From the NCBI GenBank assembly GCA_045537295.1, contig JAZSPG010000103.1, forward strand, positions 1 through 9,080: 9,080 nucleotides of DNA, in the 5' to 3' direction. This stretch comes from Scatosoma sp045537295 (GTDB lineage: Bacteria; Bacillota; Clostridia; Christensenellales; Borkfalkiaceae). Shown here piece by piece: positions 1 to 5,697 of the stretch (positions are counted from its first letter, which is position 1; each line of letters begins with the position of its first letter). The position numbers and the translations under genes were made by a program. Under the pieces are notes generated by a model that was not told the DNA's origin, did not search any database, and was given only the letters and a program-made list of their open reading frames with translations.

Positions 1-110
1 TATAATTTTTTGAAAGAAAAAAAATCGGCGTTGCCTTTAAGATATGCACGCTTTTATTCGTAAGCTTTATAGCGGGACTTCTAATGCTCGTAGATGCCGA
101 ACACGAATAA
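1..110 (+). pseudogene. 3' end of an unidentified membrane protein gene, frame broken at an A8 run
   Basis: The frame starting at base 1 reads YNFLKEKK and then hits a stop at 61-63. The frame ending at the TAA at 108-110 reads KKIGVAFKICTLLF followed by more hydrophobic residues, a typical C-terminal membrane helix, and ends in VDAEHE. That second frame is closed by a stop at 3-5 and has no start codon before Met at 84-86. The two can be joined by a -1 shift inside the eight adenines at 17-24. A terminator follows 22 bases after the TAA, which supports a plus-strand gene ending here. The break could be a true frameshift, an assembly error in the homopolymer, or slippage. The family cannot be recognised from so little sequence, and it may be that the first frame (ending at 63) is the real one. 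Confidence 0.4.
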
Positions 111-131
111 ACGAATAATTTTACGCAAACC

Positions 132-158
132 AAAAAACAGCCCACAAGGGCTGTTTTT
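132..158. terminator. bidirectional intrinsic terminator
   Basis: A stem CAGCCC/GGGCTG (138-143 with 148-153) with loop ACAA is flanked by an A-tract on the left and a T-tract on the right, so it works in both directions. It lies between the upstream plus-strand gene end and the stop codon of the minus-strand permease, as expected for convergent genes sharing one terminator. Confidence 0.88.
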
Positions 159-178
159 CGTTAGCTCAATATAAATTC

Positions 179-1336
179 TTATAACAAAATAAAATAATCG
201 GCAAGCGCAAGCACGCCTAAAAAAGGGAAATTAAACAGCGAGAACAACAGGATATATTTCCCCGTTTTCTCAGGGTTGTGCTTGGCGTATTCCCGAAAAG
301 TAATTAAACTCGCCAAGGAGGAAATTAGCGTACCAACGCCCCCGATATTCACGCCCACCAAAAGCGCTTTCCAATCAGTAGTAAACTGCGAAAGCAAAAT
401 CGCGGACGGCACGTTACTGATAAGCTGGCAGGACAGCGCGGATACGAGTAGGGTGTTTTTAGAAAGCAAATTCTCGAATAAATTTTTCACACCCTCGATT
501 CTCGCCATATTCCCCGAAAAAATAAAAAACGCCACGAAGGTAAAAAGCAAACCGTAATCCACCTTTTTCAACGCGTCCCTGTCCATAAATAGCAACACGG
601 CGGGGATAATAATCAGCCCTATCCAAAACGAAATCACGCGGAAAACGATAATAATCGAAAGCGCAAACAGCAGAGCGTAAATTGCCGTCCGCCATTTCGG
701 AAGAACGATTTTCTCATCTGAAAGGGTCAGCGTTTCCTTTTTCACGAACAAACAGCAAAGGGTTATGAGCGCAATCGAAATGCAAAACGGCGGTAGCATT
801 ACCAGCATAAATTCGCCCGTAGGGATATTAAATTTAGTATATAAATATAAATTTTGCGGATTACCGAACGGGGTCAGCATACCGCCGAGATTTGCGGATA
901 TATTTTGCATAATAAAGGTAAACGCCATATATTTTTGCTTACCCGTAGAGGACAAAACGAAATACCCCAGCGGTAAAAAAGTCAACAGGGCCATATCGTT
1001 CGCGATAAGCATAGACCCCAAAAAAGTAATATACACAAGCGCCAAAATACAGGCCCGCGTGTTCTTGAACAGCCTCACGATTTTATTCGCAAGGGCGGTG
1101 AAAAACCGAATATTCCTAAGCGCGCAAACGACGGCAAGCACGCAAAAAAGACAGGTGAGCGTCTTAAAATCAAAATACCCTAAATACGTACTATCAGGCG
1201 GAACGATACAGCTCGTAACTATCCCCGCTAAAACCGCGATACAAAGCACGGCGTTCTTTTTCAAAAACCCGATAATCCTTTTACCGATTTCCCCGTGATG
1301 TTTCACGGTTTTCGGTGCTTTTGCGACGGCGTGCAT
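179..1336 (-). CDS. SLC13/ArsB-type (ion transporter superfamily) anion permease
   Basis: A 385-residue, highly hydrophobic protein with about ten predicted membrane segments, so an inner-membrane transporter. Family signatures are ANDMALLTFLPLG (about residues 112-124), the re-entrant-loop motif GGMLTPFGNPQN (about 151-162), SNVPSA (about 307-312) and a second glycine-rich hairpin, GVNIGGVGTLISS, from about 328. The paired GGxxTPxGNP and NxPSA motifs are typical of the CitMHS/SLC13/ArsB/NhaD superfamily, which moves anions such as carboxylates or arsenite, or exchanges Na+/H+. The NPQNLYLY variant resembles YbiR-like members of unknown substrate. The start is the ATG at 1334-1336, because AAGGAGGT (1343-1350) lies 6 nt upstream; an in-frame TTG seven codons earlier would put that site inside the gene. 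It is divergent from the MFS gene, and a TTGAGAA operator-like array lies between them. No ArsR or arsenic genes are nearby, so the substrate is left open. Confidence 0.87.
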   Translation of the reverse strand: MHAVAKAPKTVKHHGEIGKRIIGFLKKNAVLCIAVLAGIVTSCIVPPDSTYLGYFDFKTLTCLFCVLAVVCALRNIRFFTALANKIVRLFKNTRACILALVYITFLGSMLIANDMALLTFLPLGYFVLSSTGKQKYMAFTFIMQNISANLGGMLTPFGNPQNLYLYTKFNIPTGEFMLVMLPPFCISIALITLCCLFVKKETLTLSDEKIVLPKWRTAIYALLFALSIIIVFRVISFWIGLIIIPAVLLFMDRDALKKVDYGLLFTFVAFFIFSGNMARIEGVKNLFENLLSKNTLLVSALSCQLISNVPSAILLSQFTTDWKALLVGVNIGGVGTLISSLASLITFREYAKHNPEKTGKYILLFSLFNFPFLGVLALADYFILL

Positions 1337-1369
1337 AACGCCACCTCCTTCGTACAAAATCCGAAAGCT

Positions 1370-1400
1370 ATTATAACACGATTTCCCGAAAAAATCTATC
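1370..1400 (-). promoter_or_regulatory. promoter of the SLC13-type permease (P1)
   Basis: Read on the minus strand there is a perfect TATAAT (1370-1375) with TAGATT exactly 17 nt upstream, embedded in GATAGATTTTTT (1389-1400). The -35 is a poor match to TTGACA. The expected start near 1363 gives a leader of about 27 nt containing the strong ribosome binding site. The same GATAGATTTTTT block lies at the same distance from the -10 in front of the minus-strand gene at 4880-5569. Confidence 0.6.
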
Positions 1401-1414
1401 CTTTTCCACCTTGA

Positions 1415-1447
1415 TTTTTTGAGAATTGTTGAGAATTTCTCAAAAAA
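1415..1447. promoter_or_regulatory. operator-like array of TTGAGAA half-sites between divergent transporter genes
   Basis: TTGAGAA occurs at 1419-1425 and again at 1429-1435, exactly 10 bp (one helical turn) apart. The second copy faces TTCTCAA at 1437-1443, making a perfect 7-1-7 palindrome centred on 1436. The outer arms TTTTTTGAGAA (1415-1425) and TTCTCAAAAAA (1437-1447) also form an 11-bp perfect inverted repeat. It lies between the permease promoter (-35 region ending at 1400) and the MFS -35 (1469), where a regulator could act on both genes. The 7-1-7 geometry resembles Fur-family sites, but the sequence does not match a Fur or PerR box I recognise, and no regulator gene is in the window. 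A short cruciform without regulatory meaning is the alternative. Confidence 0.5.
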
Positions 1448-1468
1448 CCAGCCCTATATGAAAAGTGT

Positions 1469-1496
1469 TTGACAAAACGCGTATAAATCGTATAAT
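1469..1496 (+). promoter_or_regulatory. consensus promoter of the MFS transporter gene
   Basis: Perfect TTGACA (1469-1474), a 16-nt spacer and perfect TATAAT (1491-1496). Transcription would start near 1503, giving a leader of about 23 nt with GAGGTG (1514-1519) 6 nt before the ATG. Confidence 0.85.
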
Positions 1497-1525
1497 AAAT
1501 ACTGTAAAAAAACGAGGTGTAAAAA

Positions 1526-2794
1526 ATGAAAGAACAAAAAACGAGAAAACCTGTGACGGCAAGCGGATTGCTTTTGGCGCTTTGCTGGTTGGTGTATACC
1601 TGTTCGCTACTTGGCAAAGTGAACTATTCGGCGACGATAACCGAAACGGAGTTATTTTTCGGCGTATCGCACGCGGAGGCGGGAATGGTAAGCACCTTTT
1701 ACTTTTTCGCCTACGGTGGAGGGCAAATACTTAACGGTATTTTTTGTAAAAAATACAACTTAAAATATATGATATTCGGCAGTTTATTCCTTTCGGGGAT
1801 AATCAACCTAATCGTAGGGATTACGCCGAAGTTTACGATAATCAAATGGCTTTGGTTAGTGAACGGCTTTACGCTTTCGTTGCTTTGGCCGAGCACGATA
1901 CGATTGCTTAGCGAAACCTTTTCCAAGCGCAGAATGGTAAGCGCGAGCGTAATTATGGGTACGACGACGGCGACGGGAACTTTCATCATTTACGGATTAA
2001 GTTCGTTTTTCACCGCGCTCGGCGTGTTCCGATTTGCCTTTTACTCGGCGGCGCTGGTGTTGCCCATAGTAGCAATCGTGTGGCTTTGCTCCTTTGGTAA
2101 ATTAGTGGCAAAAGCCAAAGCGGAAGGGGAAAAAGAGGACGAGGAAGACGGCGTAGCCACTTTGCAAACGCAAAACCAAGCGACCAAGCAAAGCAAGCTG
2201 AAAATGACGGGCGATATTTTTATTCTGATAATTATTTTGTGCGTATTCTCGGCGGCGACCTACTTTATCAAAGACGGCTTAACCACTTGGATACCTTCCA
2301 TCTTAAAAGAGGAATACGGTTTACCTGCCTCGCTGTCGATTTTGCTCACCCTGTTCCTGCCTATCTTGGGTATTTTCGGTAACCTCTTCGCCAACAAATT
2401 ATATAAATTTTTCGGTGATTTTATCGTGGTAATCGGCGTGTTGTTCTTCGGAGCGACGGCGCTTGTCGGCGGGGTAATCGCGGCGTTGTCCTTAAAGACG
2501 GCGATAATTACGTTGATTGCGTTCTCGTTCACCTATTTCCTTGCCTCGTCGGCAAACAGTACGGCGACCTCCGTTTTCCCGTTGCAAATGAAAGGCAAAA
2601 TCAATTCAGGTCTGATAGCAGGCGTCGTTACGGGCTTTGGCTATTTAGGTAGCACGCTCAGTTCCTACGGGCTTGGCGCGGTGGCGGATAGATGGGGCTG
2701 GTCGACGGTATTTTGGCTGTTATTTGCCGTTAGCGCAATGGTAGTGGTAATTTCCGCGGTATATAAACTTGTAAAAAAGATAACGAAAAAATAA
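1526..2794 (+). CDS. major facilitator superfamily transporter, OPA (GlpT/UhpT)-like
   Basis: A 422-residue protein with two blocks of six hydrophobic segments separated by a charged cytoplasmic loop (about 191-228, rich in Lys, Glu, Asp and Gln), the standard MFS fold. Features recalling the organophosphate:phosphate antiporter branch are YFIKDGLTTWIPSIL (about 246-260), the loop 2-3 segment GIFCKKYNLKY (about 71-81) and GYLGSTLSSYGLGAVADRWGW near the C-terminus, where the loop 10-11 MFS motif sits. The likely role is proton- or phosphate-coupled movement of a small organic anion, but the substrate is not determined. The ATG at 1526 is preceded by GAGGTG at 6 nt. It is a single-gene unit, with its own promoter and a strong terminator 4 nt after the stop. 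It diverges from the SLC13-type permease, so the two transporters may respond to the same signal through the shared intergenic array. Confidence 0.85.
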   Translation: MKEQKTRKPVTASGLLLALCWLVYTCSLLGKVNYSATITETELFFGVSHAEAGMVSTFYFFAYGGGQILNGIFCKKYNLKYMIFGSLFLSGIINLIVGITPKFTIIKWLWLVNGFTLSLLWPSTIRLLSETFSKRRMVSASVIMGTTTATGTFIIYGLSSFFTALGVFRFAFYSAALVLPIVAIVWLCSFGKLVAKAKAEGEKEDEEDGVATLQTQNQATKQSKLKMTGDIFILIIILCVFSAATYFIKDGLTTWIPSILKEEYGLPASLSILLTLFLPILGIFGNLFANKLYKFFGDFIVVIGVLFFGATALVGGVIAALSLKTAIITLIAFSFTYFLASSANSTATSVFPLQMKGKINSGLIAGVVTGFGYLGSTLSSYGLGAVADRWGWSTVFWLLFAVSAMVVVISAVYKLVKKITKK

Positions 2795-2797
2795 CGC

Positions 2798-2826
2798 AAA
2801 AAACGAGCCGAACACGGCTCGTTTTT
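2798..2826 (+). terminator. intrinsic terminator after the MFS gene (copy 1 of a repeated hairpin)
   Basis: The stem is CGAGCCG (2804-2810) and CGGCTCG (2815-2821) around loop AACA, flanked by A6 and T5. The same 29 bases, loop included, recur after the ABC transporter gene. The symmetrical A/T flanks would allow termination in either direction. Confidence 0.92.
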
Positions 2827-2863
2827 CGTTGGAAAAAAATTCAAAAAAATTTTTCTTCCAACG
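2827..2863. repeat. inverted repeat abutting the ABC gene -35 box
   Basis: CGTTGGAA plus AAAAATT (2827-2841) pairs with AATTTTT plus TTCCAACG (2848-2863) over 15 bp with one unpaired C at 2855 and a 6-nt loop. The right arm ends 1 bp before the TTGACA at 2865, so a protein bound here could control the promoter. Alternatively it is a second weak hairpin backing up the terminator just upstream. Confidence 0.55.
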
Positions 2864-2864
2864 A

Positions 2865-2893
2865 TTGACAATTAAATTTAACTATGCTATAAT
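2865..2893 (+). promoter_or_regulatory. consensus promoter of the ABC transporter gene
   Basis: Perfect TTGACA (2865-2870), a 17-nt spacer and perfect TATAAT (2888-2893). The start site near 2900 gives a leader of about 76 nt. The promoter lies inside the longest open frame, which begins upstream at 2829, and so argues against that upstream start. Confidence 0.88.
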
Positions 2894-2956
2894 ATCACAA
2901 ACTTGCAAAGGTCAAGGCTTTTGTAAAAGCAAAAATTACGGCTTGAACGGGGGGCA

Positions 2957-2968
2957 ACCTCGGGAGGT
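2957..2968 (+). promoter_or_regulatory. ribosome binding site that decides the ABC start, inside a small hairpin
   Basis: GGGAGGT (2962-2968) lies 7 nt before the ATG at 2976. ACCT (2957-2960) can pair with AGGT (2965-2968) across loop CGGG, which would hide the binding site. With only four pairs this may be a weak brake or a coincidence. Confidence 0.45.
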
Positions 2969-2975
2969 ATCGCGT

Positions 2976-4832
2976 ATGTCGAAGAAAAGCGGTGAAAGGG
3001 CTTTTAAGGGACAAACGGAGGGAATCGGCGAGATAAAAAACGCCGATTTGGATTGGCTGTTCGCAGGCAATAACGCAAGCGAATATAAAAACGGATTTTT
3101 GAAAAAACTGATGCGTCGAGACTGGACAAAAATTCTCGTTACCACGCTGATTTATCTTTTGCAGTCGGCGCCCACTTGGATTATGCCTCTTGTCACAAGC
3201 GACGTAATCGATTTGATTTCATATCGACCCGAGGGGTATATAACGAGACTGATTATCGACGCCGTTATATTGTTTGTAGTGATTGTGCAAAACGTCCCTA
3301 CGACAATGTGGCGTTCAAATATAACAAACAAATGGATTCGTTCGACGACGGCGGAAGTAAAAAGCGGTGTAATGCGGAAATTGCAACGCCTTTCGATAAC
3401 CTATCATAAGGAAATCGAGGAAGGAAGAATCCAGTCTAAGCTTTTGCGCGATATCGAAAGCGTTGAGGGGTACTACCGTTGCTTTATGTTCAACTTTATC
3501 CCTAGCCTTGTCGGCGCAATCGTTTCGGTGGCAATCGCAATTTGGCGCAGTCCGATAGTCACGCTGTTCTTCGTTGCGATAGTACCGCTAAACGTTTTGC
3601 TTTCAATGACTTTTAGAAAGCGTATCCGCAAGGATAATTTCACCTATCGCAAGGAAAACGAACAGCTTTCCACCAAAATTACCACCTCTATCCAAATGAT
3701 GACGCTCACCAAAGCCCACGGTCTTGTTGAAACGGAAGAAACCGCCGTCAACCAAAAAATCGGCTCGGTGGCGCAGGCAGGTATGCGTTTAGATAAAACG
3801 GTTGCACGTTTTGGGTCTATGATGTGGGTAGTAGGTCAAATGCTCTCCGCACTTTGCTTGCTCTTCTGCGTAATTTTAGCCATTAACGGCTTGATTACTA
3901 CGGGCGAAGTGGTGCTTTTCCAATCGCTCTTTTCATCGATAAGCGGAACGGTTTTATCCTTAATAAATTCTTACCCGCAACTAATGTCGGGGAAAGAGGC
4001 GGTGCGTTCGCTTTCCGAAATTATATGCGCGGAAGATATAGAACGCGACGAGGGGCATATGCATATCCAACAAATGCGTGGCGAGGTGCAATTTCAATCG
4101 GTGTCCTATCATTACCCGCACGACGAAAAAACAGTGGTACAGGATTTTAACTTGCACGTAAAACAAGGCGAACGCATTGCCGTCGTAGGCTCGTCGGGTT
4201 CGGGTAAAAGTACGTTGATGAATTTGCTAATCGGCTTGCTCGCCCCCACGCAAGGCAAGATTTTAATCGACGGTACACCCCTTTCGGAAATTCCTTTGCA
4301 GGAATACCGCCGTTACTTGTCCGTCGTACCGCAAAACAGTATTCTCTTTTCGGGTACGATTGAAGAAAATATTACTTACGGCTTATCGCATTACAGCGAG
4401 GAACAACTACAAAAAGCGGTAGACGACGCGGATATAACCGAATTTTTGCCCTCGTTTTCCAACGGCTTGCACACGATTGTAGGCGAACACGGCGACAAAC
4501 TTTCGGGCGGGCAAAAGCAACGCATTTCCATCGCTCGCGCGTTGATTAGAAACCCTAAAATTTTAATTTTAGACGAGGCGACCTCCGCCTTGGATAACGT
4601 AGCTGAATACCACGTGCAAAAAGCCATTGATAAGCTGGTGCACGAACGCACAACCTTTATCGTAGCGCATAGACTTTCCACCATTCGAAACGCGGACAGA
4701 ATTGTAGTAATGGACGAAGGGAAAATGGTAGAGGTAGGTACATACGAAGAATTGCTCGCTAAAAACGGCAAATTCGCAGAATTAGAAAAATTAAGCCGAA
4801 TACGCGAACAGGAGGCGTTAAACGCCGTATAA
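2976..4832 (+). CDS. type I ABC exporter half-transporter (fused permease and ATPase)
   Basis: A 618-residue protein with an N-terminal cytoplasmic stretch (about 1-48), an exporter-type membrane domain (about 50-340) and an ATPase domain from about 369. ATPase motifs are complete: Walker A GSSGSGKST (405-413, Lys411), Q-loop Gln453 in VPQNS, signature LSGGQ (509-513), Walker B ILILDE with catalytic Glu534, and the switch His565 in VAHRLST. Half-transporters of this kind work as dimers, using ATP to export drugs, lipids or peptides. No partner half-transporter is adjacent, so a homodimer is likely. The start is the ATG at 2976, with GGGAGGT 7 nt upstream; the frame is open back to 2829, but that part covers the promoter. 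It is a single-gene unit between two terminators. The substrate is unknown: no peptide, bacteriocin or regulator gene is nearby, and no C39 peptidase domain is present. Confidence 0.92.
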   Translation: MSKKSGERAFKGQTEGIGEIKNADLDWLFAGNNASEYKNGFLKKLMRRDWTKILVTTLIYLLQSAPTWIMPLVTSDVIDLISYRPEGYITRLIIDAVILFVVIVQNVPTTMWRSNITNKWIRSTTAEVKSGVMRKLQRLSITYHKEIEEGRIQSKLLRDIESVEGYYRCFMFNFIPSLVGAIVSVAIAIWRSPIVTLFFVAIVPLNVLLSMTFRKRIRKDNFTYRKENEQLSTKITTSIQMMTLTKAHGLVETEETAVNQKIGSVAQAGMRLDKTVARFGSMMWVVGQMLSALCLLFCVILAINGLITTGEVVLFQSLFSSISGTVLSLINSYPQLMSGKEAVRSLSEIICAEDIERDEGHMHIQQMRGEVQFQSVSYHYPHDEKTVVQDFNLHVKQGERIAVVGSSGSGKSTLMNLLIGLLAPTQGKILIDGTPLSEIPLQEYRRYLSVVPQNSILFSGTIEENITYGLSHYSEEQLQKAVDDADITEFLPSFSNGLHTIVGEHGDKLSGGQKQRISIARALIRNPKILILDEATSALDNVAEYHVQKAIDKLVHERTTFIVAHRLSTIRNADRIVVMDEGKMVEVGTYEELLAKNGKFAELEKLSRIREQEALNAV

Positions 4833-4842
4833 AGCATAAAGC

Positions 4843-4875
4843 AAAAAAACGAGCCGAACACGGCTCGTTTTTTTT
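4843..4875. terminator. bidirectional terminator between ABC and QueG-like genes (copy 2 of a repeated hairpin)
   Basis: The stem CGAGCCG/CGGCTCG with loop AACA is identical to the hairpin after the MFS gene and is flanked by A7 on the left and T8 on the right. It serves the plus-strand ABC gene (stop at 4832) and the convergent minus-strand gene (stop at 4880). Confidence 0.92.
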
Positions 4876-4879
4876 GCGT

Positions 4880-5569
4880 TTATCTTAATTTATTTTTCGG
4901 ACACACCTTGATACAAATCCCGCACACGCTTCCGCGCCCGATATCTTGGAAATGAGCTTTCATATACCGCGAGCATTTTTCGGGGTCAAAATTTCGCTCG
5001 CCGTCGGTGGTGGGCAGTTGCCCGAAAATCGCGCCCGCAGGACAGGCTTTGACACATTCTAAGCAATCCTTACAGCCGTTTTGGATAATCGGCAGTTCGC
5101 TTTCAAGCGGTAAATCGGTTAAAATTGTCGCCAGCCGAATTTTGCTACCGTATTTTTCCGAAAGGAACAAACCGCTTTTGCCGACGAACCCCAACCCCGC
5201 CTTGACCGCAACCGTTTTATGCGCGATAACGCCGTTATAAGAGTTTTGCTTGCCTTGGCTTTGGCTAGACGCAACGGGCAAAGCGGAGTATCCGTATTCC
5301 TCGATTTTTCTCGCCAAACGGAACGCAATACTATCCAGCAACGCGTTCGCCGTTCTGTAATGTTGAAAATACACGAACGAGGGAGCGGTATCCACCGTTT
5401 TCAAAACGGCGTCCGAGAGTTTTACGCCGATAGAAACGGCAAATCTAAGCGTCGGGGCAAGCGGACTTGGGGCGCAATCAAACGCGCAAAAACCTACGGT
5501 ATCCGCGCCGAGCTGTTTGGCAAAATCTTTAAGTTGGTTTTGATATTGAGAAAAAATCTTGGTATCCAT
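4880..5569 (-). CDS. short QueG-like protein with two [4Fe-4S] clusters
   Basis: A 229-residue cytoplasmic protein. The central AGLGFVGKSGLF (about 124-135) and ILTDLPLE (about 149-156) are hallmarks of the epoxyqueuosine reductase (QueG) family. They are followed by the cluster motif C-x2-C-x2-C-x3-CP (Cys166, 169, 172, 176) and a second set, Cys199, 216, 219 and 223. QueG itself reduces epoxyqueuosine in tRNA with cobalamin and two clusters and is about 380 residues long. This protein lacks the C-terminal HEAT-like region, and by my alignment from memory Tyr111 stands where QueG has its catalytic Asp. It is therefore probably a QueG paralogue of unknown reductase or electron-transfer function. 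The ATG at 5567-5569 has no ribosome binding site, and TATAAT lies only 6 nt upstream, pointing to a leaderless mRNA. An in-frame TTG six codons earlier also lacks a binding site. It is divergent from glyA. Confidence 0.82.
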   Translation of the reverse strand: MDTKIFSQYQNQLKDFAKQLGADTVGFCAFDCAPSPLAPTLRFAVSIGVKLSDAVLKTVDTAPSFVYFQHYRTANALLDSIAFRLARKIEEYGYSALPVASSQSQGKQNSYNGVIAHKTVAVKAGLGFVGKSGLFLSEKYGSKIRLATILTDLPLESELPIIQNGCKDCLECVKACPAGAIFGQLPTTDGERNFDPEKCSRYMKAHFQDIGRGSVCGICIKVCPKNKLR

Positions 5570-5575
5570 AGCGTT

Positions 5576-5606
5576 ATTATAGCACAAATTGCGAAAAAAA
5601 TCTATC
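5576..5606 (-). promoter_or_regulatory. promoter of the QueG-like gene (P2), placed for a leaderless transcript
   Basis: On the minus strand TATAAT (5576-5581) is followed by AACGCT and then the ATG, so the expected start site 6-7 nt after the -10 falls on or next to the A of the start codon. TAGATT lies 17 nt upstream, within GATAGATTTTTT, the same block at the same distance as in the permease promoter at 1370-1400. It is back to back with the glyA -35. Confidence 0.65.
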
Positions 5607-5612
5607 GAATCA

Positions 5613-5641
5613 TTGACAAAACGTACGTCGAATGTTATAAT
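5613..5641 (+). promoter_or_regulatory. consensus promoter of glyA
   Basis: Perfect TTGACA (5613-5618), a 17-nt spacer and perfect TATAAT (5636-5641). The leader of about 50 nt is A/T-rich and shows no riboswitch-like fold that I can recognise. Confidence 0.87.
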
Positions 5642-5697
5642 GGTAGTATATTTTTTAATAAAAAACTACGGATAGAAAAAAATCGAGAGGTGTTATT

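Noticed and set aside
1415..1447. Reading the TTGAGAA palindrome as a Fur or PerR box
   Set aside because: The 7-1-7 spacing fits the family, but the sequence departs from the TGATAAT-type and TTATAAT-type consensus at key positions, so only an unnamed operator is proposed.
2829..2975. Upstream 49-codon extension of the ABC transporter
   Set aside because: It would start just after a terminator and contains the consensus promoter; GGGAGGT before the ATG at 2976 is a clear start signal.
4391..4861. 156-codon minus-strand frame opposite the ABC ATPase domain
   Set aside because: A shadow of the ABC gene, Ser- and Cys-rich without recognisable motifs, and it overlaps the bidirectional terminator.
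5642..5697. Possible glycine or folate-related riboswitch in the glyA leader
   Set aside because: The leader is only about 50 nt, A/T-rich and without the conserved cores or paired arms of glycine, THF or SAM riboswitches.
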